Assembly (NCBI RefSeq): GCF_000740895.1
Contig: NC_025263.1
Span: 1,364,001 to 1,428,000 of the forward strand
Origin: Theileria orientalis strain Shintoku
Lineage: Eukaryota > Apicomplexa > Aconoidasida > Piroplasmida > Theileriidae
Length of the DNA stretch: 64,000 bases
Direction of reading: 5' to 3'
Positions 47,005 to 59,448 of this stretch are shown here, one piece after another. Made by a program: the position numbers and the translations under genes. The stretch's first letter is position 1. Each line of letters starts with the position of its first letter. Below the pieces are notes generated by a model, which made no database searches, was not told the DNA's origin, and was given only the letters and a program-made list of their open reading frames with translations.

Positions 47005-49158
47005 ATGTGTCAACCATCACCCCAAGCATCCCTAGGTATTTTTATTATATATATTTAGATAATTGATTTTTTATTTATAATTTGAATAATACATTATTTT
47101 ATGTAGTTTTACATTCAATATCGAGTACACATGGTATTTTAATTTTCATAATTTTAGACAATGGAGTTCTTCGTCCAAAGTTGAAGAGAATACAAGTTAC
47201 AGACACAAAAATGGATTTAGACGAGTCTGTAGAAGTTTGGGATGGGTTTTACAAGTCACAGTTGCTACGCGTGGTCATGCAACTTCTGAAAGATATGGGA
47301 TATCGGTGAGTTTCTGCCTTATTTATTTAGCTCCGCTAATATTTGCACGGAATATTACCATTTCCTCAAACACATCCTAAATTGCCTTTAGGAAAACATT
47401 TGAAGTGCTTCAGGAAGAATCTAGCTGCTGCTACCAAAGTTCGGAGACGAACCAGCTCGAGAACTTCATCCTTTCCGGAAAGCTCCACGAAGCTAAGTCG
47501 GTGTTATGCAGACTAAAGTTGGACGAGAATATCTCTAACGCTTGCAAATTCTTGGTATCGCAACAGATATTTCTGGAATCACTGTACCATAATAACCTGG
47601 AGGAGGCTCTGAAAGTACTACGAGGTGTGTAGCAGAACAGTAAATGTGATGTAGAACACATGGCACACGAGGCCTTTGACGACGACTCCAGAGATAGAGT
47701 CCACCACTGCTCAGCAATACTGCTGTGCCCGTCGAAGAAGGTGCTTGAAAGGGAGTTAAACTGGACGTTTGAGGTAATTTATTGGATAAGTGAACACGTT
47801 TTAGAACTCGCGGGAAAACCTGTGGGAGCACATCCAGTGCCTGGTCTCGCCAACCCTGACAATACCCCCGAACAGACTGATGGTAAGAGCGCGACTTAAT
47901 TCAAATATTTCAGACGCTGCTGCGGCAGGCCGTGGAGCTGCAGGAGCTGCACTGCCTGAACCACTACGACAACGGAGGAGAGCGAGTGGTGTACCCGCTG
48001 CTTTACGACCACAAGTGCACGAGTTCGAAGCTGCCTGCGCGGCTGATGGTGCGCCTGGAGAAGCACACGGACGAGATTTGGGACGTCTCAGTGTCGCCGA
48101 ACGGCGAGTTCTTCGCGACGGCGAGCAAGGACGAAAGCGTGATCCTCTGGTCGGCGAATCCGCCCTTCGAGCTGCTGCACCGCTGGAAGGTGCACCGCAA
48201 CGTGGTCAGCTGCGTCTCCTGGAGCTCCGACAGCAAGCTGCTGGCCTCCTGTGGCAACGACGGCCTCATCGTCATCTGGAGCCCCTACTGCGAAGACTAC
48301 CTGCAGAAGATCGAGCCGCACACGGCGGTGGCGACCTCAATCGGCTGGATCCCGAACACGTGGAAGTTCATCACGGCGGGCATGGACAAGCAGATGATCC
48401 TGCACGAGGTGGTATTCAACGCCGAGGCCGCCCTGAGTCCGCTGAGCTCTGACCTGGACCTGCTCAGCCCTCAGAACTCGGCGCCGGACGCGAGCTTCCT
48501 GGGCTCGGAGCTGTCGCCGGCGGCCGCGGAACTCCCGAAGAGCCAGCTGACGCTCCCGAAGGCCGAGCTGAACGGCACGTCGAAGCGGGAGGAGAAGGTG
48601 CGCCTCTCGAAGTACCGCGTCAACTCGATCTGCAAGTGGAGCTTCGAGAGTCGAATCCGCACGCTCGCGGTCAACATGGACGGCACGCTCGCCGTCTTCG
48701 CGACGGTCGACCGGGTGCTGCGCGTCTGGAACCTCGCCACCGGCAGGGAGAGCGTGCCCATCCCCGAGTCTGCGGCCATCACGACCGTGACCTGCAGCAG
48801 GATCTACAACCAGGTGCTCGTGAGCGTCGCCGGCCAGAGGCCCGTGATGCGCCTGTGGGACATCAACGAGCGCCGGATAGTGCAGACTTACCGCGGCCAC
48901 CGCGAGGACCGCTACGTCCTGAGGGCGACCCTGGGCGGCCCCAAGGAGTCCTTCGTGGTCTCCGGCAGCGAGGACGCGCAGATATACATTTGGAACAAGA
49001 TTTTCGGCTCACTGCTCGCCGTGATCCCCGCGCACTCTTCCACCGTGAACGCCGTCGCCTGGGCCCACGACCGCCTCTTCAGCGTTTCCGACGACCAGAC
49101 GATAGCGATTTGGGAGCCGCACTCTGCGGATCCGCAAGCGTCCGATCACCAGCACTGA
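47005..49158 (+). CDS. WDR26/Gid7-like WD40 protein (CTLH E3 ligase subunit)
   Basis: A small first exon (47005-47035, MCQPSPQASL) splices in frame to NGVLRPKLKRIQVTD at 47158. A LisH motif (LLRVVMQLLKDMGYRKTFEV) and CTLH region (QLENFILSGKLHEAKSVLCR) follow. An exon ending LLRQAVELQELHCLNHYDNG leads into the propeller: HTDEIWDVSVSPNGEFFATA, WKVHRNVVSCVSWSSDSKLL, then later YVLRATLGGPKESFVVSGSE and AHSSTVNAVAWAHDRLFSVS. This order matches WDR26/Gid7, part of the GID/CTLH ubiquitin ligase. An insert of about 65 residues rich in Ser, Leu and Pro (about 48410-48600) sits between blades. The gene is strikingly GC-rich from 47920 on. Confidence 0.88.
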
Positions 49159-49476
49159 CCAAGCACACTAACTCATACTCACACAGTTCCTTTTGTACAC
49201 AGTAATTAAAACTTACACACTGCCACCAGTACGTATTAACTAAACACATACTCCAATCATGAATACATTTACTAGAAATTCTTACGGGTGTTTGGACAAA
49301 AGCCATTAAATAGAATAAAGTAAAATTACCCTTGGGGAATATGGTAACAAATTGTACAAAGCTTAGGGACGGCGGCGGAGCGACAGGCTCCGCTTGTGAA
49401 AACAGGGTGATTATTCGGTACAAACAACTTAAATGACATTTAAAATATGCGACTGGTCCCGTGTGGTAAACATAAT

Positions 49477-51699
49477 CTACATGTTGTTGGACCAGAGGTT
49501 ACTCGAGTACGAATCGGCCTGGTATGGGTCGTAGCCGTCAAACATGTCGCAGAAGTCGCGCACGAACGGGTCGTTCTGGTCGTACTTCTCCGGTTCAAGG
49601 GCCGAGAAGTCGAGGCCGTCCTTCACGAGGTCGCCCATGCGGCCCTGGTGAAGGGCGGCTGCGGCACCCTTGCTCGAGTTGGTCTTGTTGATCAGGTCTA
49701 TTATGTAGTCCCGGTCGTCGTTGATGTTGTATGCCGGGTCGTTGCTCTTGCTCTTCTCCGCGTAGGTTGCGCTCTGCTGCGCGCTCGCGCTTGTGCTTGC
49801 GTTCGCGGAGAGCGACGGGTACTCGCTGTTCAGGTATCCCGGGTACCCGATGCCGTCCTCCGAGGTCTCGCTGAAGATCTCGAAGAGGTTGTTGCCTGAG
49901 CCGTAGGTGCTGTAGTTCGAGACCATGCTGCTCGAGCCCGAGTTCGCGGAGGCGCTGCTCGAGCTCGTGTTTGACCTCCTCGAGATCTTGGCCGCGATCC
50001 TCTTTCCCGACGAGGCCACCTTCAGCTCCTCCAGGTGCGGCTGTATGCTGTCGAGCAGCGAGGTCAGCTCGTCCGGCTGCGCCACGTTCAGCACTCTCTG
50101 GATAACGTAGTTCCCGAACGGGTCCAGGATCAGGTCCTTGAGCACGTCGAAGGGCACGTTGAGGAACTTGCTGATGAGCGTGCTCCTCACCTCAAGTGGG
50201 CAGAAGATCAGGCACCTTTCCACCACGTTTGAGCTGAACTTCTGCTTCGCGAACTTGGTGACGTCTTCGCAGAGGAATGCGACGATCCTGCTGTTGATCG
50301 CGTCGTCCTTCAGGCGCAGCACGTACTGGATAACGTAGTTCCCGTATGCGTCCTCTACGAGCTCCAGCGTCTTCGAGGAGATCGTGTCGATCAGCTTAGC
50401 TCGCTGCGCCGGGCTCGCCGCGTCTATGCATCTCTGCATCACGCAGCAGCCGTGCCTGTGCGTCGCCAGGTACACGCAGTTTTCGTTCATCGCCTTGTAG
50501 ATGAAGTCGCAGTGCTCACTGCTCAGTGAGACTAGGCACTTTTGTATCACGTGGTTTCCGTTGAGGTCGTTGACGAGGTCCACCACTCCCGTCGACAGGA
50601 TCGACGTGATCCTCGTTATGTTCTCCTCAGTCACCACCTCTATCAGCTTCTGAATTGCGCGCGTGCCGTGCATATTAAGGCATATTGAGATGAACTGCGG
50701 CTCGCATGAGGTGATGATTTTGCCCAGCTGATCCGAGTCGCACACGCTCATCAGCTTCTGGCACAGGTAGTTTCCAAACGGGTCCGTCATCAGCATGTAC
50801 AGGTTGTCCAGCACCTCGTTGAGCACTGAGGCGATGAACTGGTGGTCGTTGCACTCCAGCTGTCGCTGCAGCATTCTGCACCCCGTCTGGTCTTGTGCTA
50901 TTGAGACCACGTTTCCCAGTATTTGGCAGTTGAAGAACGAGTCCTTCAGCCAGCTGTAGTTGAGCGTTCCGAATGATCCTTTCGACCCGTTCTTCGACTT
51001 AGATGAAGGCTTAATCGACGGGCTCTTCACTGCGGAGCCGCTCTTCTGCATCGGTTTCGCCTCCTCCACTCTCCTTCCTCTTCTTCTCGAGGTCTTGAAG
51101 TGGTCTTTCTTCGTCGAGTCCAGGTCCGAGCTCAGGTTATCGTAGTAGCTGTCGTTAAGGTTGTCGCAGTAGTACTCGTCTTTCGACTCCGTGCTTACGT
51201 TGATTCCTGCGTCATACAGTCTCCTTAGCATTTGCGGGTCCAGCGAGTTAAGGTGCAGCGCGTCTGGGTAATCCACGTCGTTGTGTGAGAACAGCTTCGG
51301 CGTGTCAAGTTGCTTCAGCATTGACTCTGTCAGCGAGTCCATGCTATAGTTCATTGACATTTGCTGTGCGTTCTGGTCGTATGACCCTTCTGTGTATCGC
51401 GTCGAGAACGACTCGCAATTCACGTAGTCCGTGTTAAATGGCTTAACGTGTTCACACAGTCCACTTTCCTCGAACTCGCCTGGGTTCATCAGGTGAGACG
51501 GGTGATCCATTTCTTGGTTAAGGTAATCAACTGTGTTGACTGGGTTGTAACTCCCGAAATTGGAAGATTGCCTACGACACACATTAGTTTATGTGACTTT
51601 TACGTATTTATTTTAGATAAAGGTACTAAAAATAAACACAACTTACAAGGAGGGATCCAAATCAAGGTTTTTATCAAAATTAAAGTAGGAATAACTCAT
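49477..51699 (-). CDS. Pumilio/PUF family RNA-binding protein
   Basis: Minus strand, two exons. Exon 1 from 51699 (MSYSYFNFDKNLDLDPSL) joins in frame with QSSNFGSYNPVNTVDYLNQE. The N-terminal 200 residues are acidic, N/S-rich and disordered. About eight Puf repeats follow: NVVSIAQDQTGCRMLQRQLE, LMTDPFGNYLCQKLMSVCD, ICLNMHGTRAIQKLIEVV, LVNDLNGNHVIQKCLVSL, LATHRHGCCVMQRCIDAA, LVEDAYGNYVIQYVLRL, FAKQKFSSNVVERCLIFC and LILDPFGNYVIQRVLNVA. Puf proteins bind UGUA-type elements in 3' UTRs and repress translation. In apicomplexans they regulate stage conversion. The C-terminal tail is Ser-rich, then acidic. Confidence 0.95.
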
Positions 51700-53048
51700 T
51701 TGTGTATTTGTATTTTCAAAATTATCCGGTTTAAACTCTATATGACTTAGGGTTAAGAGCTTTATGACATATCATTTCCCTTATGAACATTGCAGGAATC
51801 GTTATTATAAAAATTGGCAGTGTACATTTTTTACAGGAAGATTCATTAAAACAATTCTGTTATGTTAGTATAATAAAATCAAATGTGTGAGGTATAGAAA
51901 ATATATTACAATTAAGTTTCAAATACAAAGTTAACCTAAAAGTGCTTAAAAGATAGTCAATATTATACAAAACGGCAATTAAAAACCCATATTAGAACCA
52001 CATTTATCTTTATATGTTATCATTAACTTAATGTTTAGAACGAATATGAAGATTCTATCTTCGGCTGTTAAATCGTTAGACAGGTATGGAAATATAAATG
52101 TGCATATGATACACTAAACTTTAAAAAGACACAATCGAGCTAACTATATATAGTAGTAATTAATGGGCTCACAGTATTGTATAATATATGAAATCCAGGA
52201 GTTTGCTCTCAGGTAACAGATAGGGTGTTAAAGTAATGTTGTAATGGGGTTGTGGCCATCACCTTCTTCGTTTTTTGCGACGGAATTGCACATTTCCACC
52301 AATGCCACCATCATTTACGCACTTAGAAAGTGTGTATATTTGGTATGTGAGGTGTCTGACCTGTTTGGTTCCAATGTGTCCAGTCCTTCACATTAGGGGC
52401 AACACGTTTTTAAAACAACTTTCAAGAATGAGGGTGTTTTATCATATTTAATTGATTATAATGGGTATTATACCTAATATAATTGTCGATGTGCCAGGAT
52501 TCCATGTTAAGTTACAACATTTTTCACTCATTTTAGTTCTTATTTTAGTTTGACCTTAAACTAAAATTTCAATACGAGTCTTCTAGTTAATTACATTTAT
52601 TTACTTTTGTTTATTAGACATAACTAAAGTATTTAACGCTTATATATAAATTATCGATCTATATTTACACATAATGACATTCTAGGTAGGATTCCTATTC
52701 TCAAAACATTTCATTTACGTTCGGCAACCCTCGAATTATTTTTTATGAAAATATTTTATTTTTAATAAAATTTTTGTTTTGCTTATTTCCATCTCGGTGT
52801 GTGTTACTACTTATAGTAATTTCCCTCACTCATTTTGACAGGGTGCATACGTAAAAAATTAGTAAAAATTCATAGTTGTCTTGTTTTGTATTTTATTATA
52901 TTGTCTGTTTCTTTTATTGTTGTGTATTTTTAAAATTTTAATTTATCTTATGTGACAATGAAGTCGTTTTGCTGACATAATAAAATAAATAATCTAAATT
53001 CTCCATTTTGTCAATTGATTCTTCCTGTTAATACAATTGGATTCTCTA
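51700..53048. other. 1.35-kb divergent spacer with a GC-richer core
   Basis: AT-rich between the Puf and PARN/TOE1 starts, except for about 52236-52425, which is clearly less AT-rich and contains small inverted repeats (cacttagaaagtg; aggtgtctgacct). No ORF explains it. It could be a noncoding RNA or a long 5' UTR; nothing recognisable as snRNA or tRNA was found. Confidence 0.45.
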
Positions 53049-54399
53049 ATGGAGGAATTAGAATCTGAAATCGATTCTATGTTAAACAAAATTCCAGATT
53101 CTAAATTTATAGTAATAGATTGTGGTACGTAACAATAATGAGAAACGATAATGGCCAATTTTCAGAATTCAGCGGAATTAACCCTAAACCTGATTCTGTG
53201 AGAACATTGGATGATTATCTTTTAGCACTGAAGGAAGATGTGGAGGAATACGCGCTACGTAAATTAAAGTTGCACAATTTAATACTGTAGTACAAATCGG
53301 ATTCTGCCTCGCTACATACTCGAACTCTTCCGCCGAGGCGAAGTGGATTTTACACCCCTATAACTTCTATACATATTCTTCTGAGGTGTGCGCTAGCCCT
53401 TAAAAGAAATTTGCAGATTTATAACACCATTTTCTTGAATGACACACTGCTCTGGCTTAGAGACAACGGATTTAGCCTGGACCGCTGGGTAGATGAAGGG
53501 TGCGTTTCCTTGTTAAAAGGCATGTTCAGAGTGGACTTTAAGAGACTGGGAGATATGCATAGCGACTCCGTGTCCTTCATAACGAAGAGGACCAGGAACA
53601 ATGGACTCCACCACCTCATCAAGTCTATAATCGAGTACAGAATACCATTAGTCTTTCACAACGGAATGCTCGACATTCTGCACCTGTATGATAAATTTAT
53701 CGGACCTCTGCCGGAGAACCCAGTGGAAATATCAAGGGAGATCACAAGGTACTGAATTATTGCAATATGCTTGACCCTTTAAATGATTATTAACGCTCAT
53801 GTGGTATGTTAGATTCTTCGTCGGAGGGATCTTTGACACCAAAGTAATAGGGAGATACCTGTTTGAAAAGTTGGACTACTCACTACTAAAGTAAGATAGG
53901 CAGCGCCAACTGACGCTTTAGGAGCACCTCACTTCCAATGTTATTCACAAACTTGAACAGGTAAGCAGTTTAAGAAATAAAAATAATCAGTATGCACGAT
54001 ATGAATCAAATAGCGAAGCTGTCACTGGACAGAGCCCACCTGGAATACCTGGACAAGGTAGAGCCCGAGAGAACACACTAATGAGTAGAACACGGGAAAA
54101 ATAAACGACAAACTATTTCACGAGGCAGGGTTCGACGCATTCATAACCGCAATGGTAACTCGGAATAAATAACAGAACGCATAGGTATTTTCGGCGGAGC
54201 TGGGAATCCTGGCTAGAACGGACGACCTCAACGCAGACGAGCTGCTAGACTTCAGAGAAGATAAAAGGTGAGGCAAAGAATAACTAGAAACTTTAGGAAT
54301 CGAGGGAACCACATACACAAACTTATCAACTGCTATAACATCCATGACCCGATAGATCAGACGATATACAACTTCAAGGAGCATTCGAAACAAGGTTAA
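53049..54399 (+). CDS. CAF1-family deadenylase, PARN/TOE1 type
   Basis: About nine exons. DEDD nuclease motifs are spread over the exons: FIVIDCEFSGINP (Asp, Glu), RIPLVFHNGMLDILHLYDKF (Asp), and FHEAGFDAFITAM (Asp, with His five residues before it). Between them are FVQIGFCLATYSN, DNGFSLDRWVDEG and FVGGIFDTKVIGRYLFEK, which match TOE1/PARN. These enzymes trim 3' oligo(A) tails from mRNA or small nuclear RNAs. No R3H domain or zinc finger is seen; about 330 residues, so closer to a minimal TOE1/PARN-like nuclease. Start at the only ATG ahead of MEELESEIDSMLNKIPDSKF. Splicing at 53250-53420 and 53930-54180 is uncertain. Confidence 0.8.
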
Positions 54400-54858
54400 T
54401 AGGCTTCAGTCGAAGACACAAAAGAATATACATGGATTCCTAATATATTTATTAAAACTACACAATAAAATAGATAACTTCATTCAGTTTAAAACGAATA
54501 AATTTGTCAATTAAAGTTTAAAAAGAAGTTAAAATAAGTTAGGTAGGCGATTGAAAATAAATAATAGTAGGAATACTACAATTGAATCAAACCACATCAA
54601 AATAATACAATAGGTAAAGTTTAAATTTAATTTAAAGAATTTCAGAATAATAAGCCAGTAATTTAATAGGGCTGAAAATAAATGTGTATCCTTCTTATGG
54701 TGTGAGAGAAAAGTAATTTATTTTGAAGTTGGTGTTTATAATTACAATGTTACAGTTCATTTTATTTTTAAAGTAAATTTAAACATAATACATATTTTTG
54801 TATAAGGTTAAATAACCTTAATTTAAAATTTTAAGCTTTATTGCAATGTATAGTAGAA
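54400..54858. other. AT-rich spacer upstream of the CENP-C gene
   Basis: About 460 bp, low complexity, no gene or RNA signature. Confidence 0.5.
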
Positions 54859-57519
54859 ATGATACAAACAGTAAATACCGCTCCCATGTCCCACGAATAT
54901 TCCTTCCCAGATCAAAGTTCAGTAAGAAGATACTACGTTGAAACGAGTTCGGTCACAAGGAACCCATGGCCAGATCAGAACAACCTGGTAAGTAAACAGA
55001 GTAAGCCAGTTTGATTAACACGCAGGATGTCCAGGATTCACTCAAGTTTTACGTGGTGGCAAGAAAGAACTACTCAGCAGTAGACTTTCCGTTCGTGGTT
55101 CCGAAGTTGTTTTCACAAGTTACCAACACTTCTAGCCTCTTTAGGGGCGTAGAAGAGGGCGGAAACGACTTTTTCGACAGAGGAGTTAACTCGTCGGACG
55201 ACTCGGATGTACTGGAGGAGTCGCCAATTTCAGCGAGCTCTGTCTCACCCTCATATCAAGTTTCGCCAGAGAGGAGAAGAAGAGCATCGAGAGTGTCGAA
55301 TGACTACGACACGAGTAACTTCTTCGATGAGCCGTTTGATACTGATGTAACTAACGAAGAAGAGGAGCATAGTCATTTTAAATCGCAGTCTCCAGGGAGA
55401 CGAATGAACGTGTTCGATCAGCCCCGATCAGAGAAATCGAAGGCAGGGTTGACAAGATCGGTAGGAAGGCCGCAAAAAACGCCGCTTAAAATAGGTGACA
55501 GGACGCCAGTGAGGCATAAGCCAGGGATAAAGTCGAAGGCCTCGACGCCGCTAAGGCTCCCTAAGGGGCACAGCAGAGCAGCGTCAGAAGGAGACCTGGA
55601 ATCAGCAGACCATGAGGATGCGACGCTTGAGTTGGAAGACCTGAAGTCGTCAAGAGGCTCCCAAATGTCGAGAGGAGAAAAAAGTAGAAGAGGGACAGGA
55701 ACGACAAACAAGTTGTATAAATTGGATCGCAAAACAGGAGTAAGCGTTAAGAAAGGAGCCTTAAAGGAGACGAAAGAAGGGTACAAGGTGACGAAGAAGG
55801 GCCCGTATCAAATATTGAGAGAGTCGAGGAAATTGGGACTGCCGAAACCAGAAAATAAGCGAAAGTTGGAAGAAAAGAAACAGGATTTGGCAATATATAA
55901 GGGAGGAGAGCTGGCGGAAAGAGAGCTTGACATGGGAGGATTTGATGAATACGAAGGAATAGAAGATGAAGAAAAAACGCCCCCGAAGGACCTGAGTCAG
56001 CGACGAGGAGCATTGGTGAAGAGGAAGCCAAGGCCGTCAGTAAGTAGCTCAGCACTGCTGAACAGCTGGTACATAAGCACGCGCTCGGAAAGCGAGGACA
56101 AGAACTACGAATACGACAAGGGCCCGGAAATGAGTAACACCAGGTACCCAAGAAGGTTCAGAAGGCCGCCGAGTCAGCACTGGATGTCGAACCTGACCTC
56201 GGACGGAAAGTCGGTGCTGTTCATGGCGGGAGTGTCGACGCAGAAGCTGACGACACAGCACCTGACGGACGAAAGGTTCCCAACGTCCTCTCTGGTGCTG
56301 ACCAACGACCACGGAAACGTAGAGCTGGAAATAGTGAAGACGGACGGAAAGGACGGAGCGGCGGAAGAGGACCCGAAGCAGAAGAGCCTGTCGGACTACG
56401 TGAAGACAATAGCACCAAGAAGGTACGGCCAATCGCCGAAGAGAGACCTGGAGCAGGAAGTTAAGGCATTATCGGACGTTCCCAGGAAGGCACGAAGGCT
56501 TAAAAGAGGAACAGGAGCCACGGCAAAGCTGGTGAGGAGATCGGAAGAACCGAGCGAGCCAAAGTGGAGGAAAAACCACGAAAGTAAGGGAGCGGACAAG
56601 GAGAAGATGGTGAAGGTGACGAGGGACATGTCGGCGGAGAAGGCCCTGGAGCTTCTGAGGAAGCTGCCGGAGGTCTACGACGGAGGGAAGACGCTGAGCA
56701 TAGCCATCGACGACGACGTCAACGACCAGAGCGAGAGTGAGCGAAGAGTGAGCGACACGCACGCGAAGATGTTAAAAAGCGTAAGTCAGGCACACGTGTT
56801 ATAGTTATGTACCGCAAGCGCAGACAAGTATTTACACTGTAGTGCCATGGATATGATGGCACTGACAATAGAGTGCCATATATATACTAGCGTCGACAAT
56901 AGAGTACCGTATATATACTAGCATATAATACAATTGATGTTCAGGCCTATGATTCATTTGTGGAACACGGAAAGGAAAGAATATACTACAAGTGCGTGCA
57001 CAAGCCGGAGCAGAACAGAATACCCTGCGGAGCGCTGGTGGTAAGTGAAAAGGGGATTCATGAACATGTAGTTCAACACGATGGTCTTCACGTCGCAGTG
57101 CAGAACGTCGGACGTGAGAATACCAGCAGAGAAGGACATAGATTTCAAAGACGTTCAAACTAATTTCATAGTAAGTATTATTAATTGGTGTGAACTTATG
57201 TCAACCAGTGTATGTGTACGCTATTAGTATGTGATAATGTCAAATAGTTTATGTGTACGCTATTAGCATGAGTCTATGCACATGAACACGACCACTAACA
57301 CAAATGTAGTTCGGCTACGTTCACTCTGGAAAAGACTTGGCGATTGAAGGAGACGGAGTGAAGAAGGAGATAAGCCAGGGGAAGACGTTCTTCTTACCAA
57401 CGCACAAAAAGTGGAAAATAAAAAACAATAGCAAGTAAGTTAATTAAAAAAGAATTTAAATAAAAAATATCTTTAGAACCACGGAAGCAAACATAGCATT
57501 GTCATTCATCAACGTGTAA
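54859..57519 (+). CDS. CENPC: CENP-C/Mif2-like inner kinetochore protein
   Basis: About six exons. The first (MIQTVNTAPMSHEYSFPDQS) splices to DVQDSLKFYVVARKNYSA. The long central exon is basic and Ser-rich, with SPxx repeats and several AT-hook-like patches (GRPQKTPLK). At 56136-56183 it holds NTRYPRRFRRPPSQHW, with the same length and spacing as the CENP-C motif (N.R..(K/R)R.R..P...W) that binds the CENP-A nucleosome. The last exons form a cupin-like domain: ERIYYKCVHKP, FGYVHSGKDLAIEGDGVK, ISQGKTFFLPTHKKWKI and TTEANIALSFINV, as in Mif2/CENP-C dimerisation domains. About 750 residues. The combination makes the assignment strong despite low overall similarity. Confidence 0.82.
56833..56935 (+). 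repeat. 31-bp tandem duplication in a CENP-C intron
   Basis: Two copies of gacaatagagt(g/a)cc(a/g)tatatatactagc spaced 31 bp apart (56863 and 56894). A second intron at about 57195-57275 has another duplicated unit (tgtgtacgctattag). Confidence 0.8.
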
Positions 57520-57724
57520 AATAAATTTTTAAAAGTAAACATGAACACAAATGTAAACACACACGTATTCACAATTTAATTAGTATTTTCATTAACAAAT
57601 CATATAAGAAGTAGTTTAACAGGGTATATACGTAAATGTGTATAAATCTGTGAAAATTAGAGTGGGAGTAGTAAGTACCAGAATATGCTAGCACTGGTCT
57701 AAGGGGCTGGTGAGAGTAGGATTC

Positions 57725-58990
57725 TCAGAAAATGGGAGAAGATTTTATGAGTGAAATGGTGGTCTCAGGATACCCCTAAGTAAAGATTGAGACGAGTGTC
57801 TGAAAACTTACACTCATCGCGCCCTTGACGACCTTGGCCCTAATCATGAGTAGATTGCCCATGCTATAGGATTGAATGTGGATCTAAAAGGTAATGAATG
57901 AAGGGGATATGGTACCCTAGTGTCAACAATGGAGTGCCAAAGCTCCGAAAGTTTGGAAAATACAGCATTGTCAGTCTCCAAAAAAGGGTCAAAAACAGCC
58001 TCCTGAGAAAAACGTGTAAGTAGCGGAATGGAGTTGGCAAATAGGTGAGCGGATTAACAAACGCACGTTTGAAATTGAAAGTTGAGTCTGAAAGTTTGAA
58101 ACCTACAGGAATGACATGTAATAATGAGGAAATTGGAGCCATAAACGTACAAAAATGGCACAGTTCATGTGTATGGCCAGGTCCCTCAAAGCAAAAGAAA
58201 GAAAACGACTGTGTTCTAAACATGAATATGGAAAGGTAAACTGACTTTTAACATAGCTAGGGCTAGAATCGTCGAACAAAGAGCTGAAAATATGAATAGT
58301 GACAATGCTTAAGTGGTAAATGGAGTCGCCTTTGTACTTTTTCTCGTAAATCATGCTTAGAATATGGTACAAGTCGTTGGAAGATAAGCATGGAACAATG
58401 TGTATGCGGTTTAAAGTGTTTGCGATATAGTGATCAAGTCGAGTGGACTAAACAGAAGTATGAAATCGGCAGTCTAACATTTTTGGTTCTTTTGTAAAAT
58501 TCCCTGCACACGTCCAGCAGCCTGTTCTCATTTTGAGCATAATCTGCAAAAATACGTGATTTTGGCACATGAATAGGAATAGATAAGGTTAAAGCAAACT
58601 CGTCGTTATGATTATTGCCTCCGCAAGGGGATCTTCCTCAAGATTCTCAAAAATTAAGTGGTTGAGGAGCTAAAACAGGGTTAGATGTGTAAAGGGTAAA
58701 CCTCTCCGCTAGCCTCAAAATCGTCGCCAAACAATTCAGTGACCTCCTGAGTGTGGATTCCGCCGCTTAGTACAGTGTTAATGCTGAGGAAATTAATGGG
58801 AAAAGAAGACAGTACCTCTGGGACCTGGTCGGGGTTAACCTCTTGGAATCCAACTTAGATAGTGACAATCTGCTACATTCTTCTAAAGTTTTAAGTATTT
58901 TAGAACCTATAATGAAAATATCTACAAGATTTCAATGGACGTACTTATTACGTCGTCATCCGATTCAGGCGACAACTGTGTATCAAACAT
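57725..58990 (-). CDS. Divergent RAD51 paralogue without a Walker A lysine
   Basis: Minus strand, about eight short exons. The start at 58990 gives MFDTQLSPESDDDVI. GSKILKTLEECSRLSLSKLD is a RecA N-terminal helix pattern. SINTVLSGGIHTQEVTELFG is the family's GGI..G.(I/V)TE(I/L)FG. The expected Walker A is replaced by GDDFEASGE (58702-58728). AEAIIITTNYAQNENRLLDV matches the YIDTE..F..ERL block. RIHIVPCLSSNDLYHILSMI follows. IVTIHIFSSLFDD stands for Walker B, and FLSFALRDLAIHMNCAIFVR for the L..FL..LA...N.AVV helix. ELWHSIVDTIHIQSYS and the tail resemble the RAD51 C-terminus. RAD51 paralogues (XRCC2/3, RAD51B/C/D) aid homologous recombination. Which paralogue cannot be decided. Splice borders are my own reading. 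Confidence 0.65.
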
Positions 58991-59448
58991 TATGAAACCT
59001 CAATGAAAATATACGGTTTAAAATACAACAAACATTTAACATAAATCCAAAAAAGCAAACATGTGTAATATAAATTCGTAAAAATACCAATATACGTATA
59101 ATGTATCGGCAAATGGCAGAAGTGGTTGTGTGGATAAAAAAAGGGAAAAAAGATAAACATTTAGAAATCAGTTACTCTGTATTAAATATAATATTTATAT
59201 ATTTCATACCGATTGTATAAATGAACCCATTTCAACAAATTTAACAAATTTTGTAAATAGGGCGTTAACTGAAAATTGAACATTCACAATATTTTATTTT
59301 AATTTCAGCGCTTTAACAAAGATTCCGTTAACGAATAACATGAAAATTATATTTATCACCGATATCATAAACAATTTATGTTTAATTTACTTTTCAATGG
59401 TAGATAAATTACGGAATAAAAAAATCGGATTGAGGATCATTTAGGGAA
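58991..59448. other. AT-rich divergent spacer (RAD51 paralogue / RRN3)
   Basis: About 460 bp between two starts, A/T-rich, no coding signal. Confidence 0.5.
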
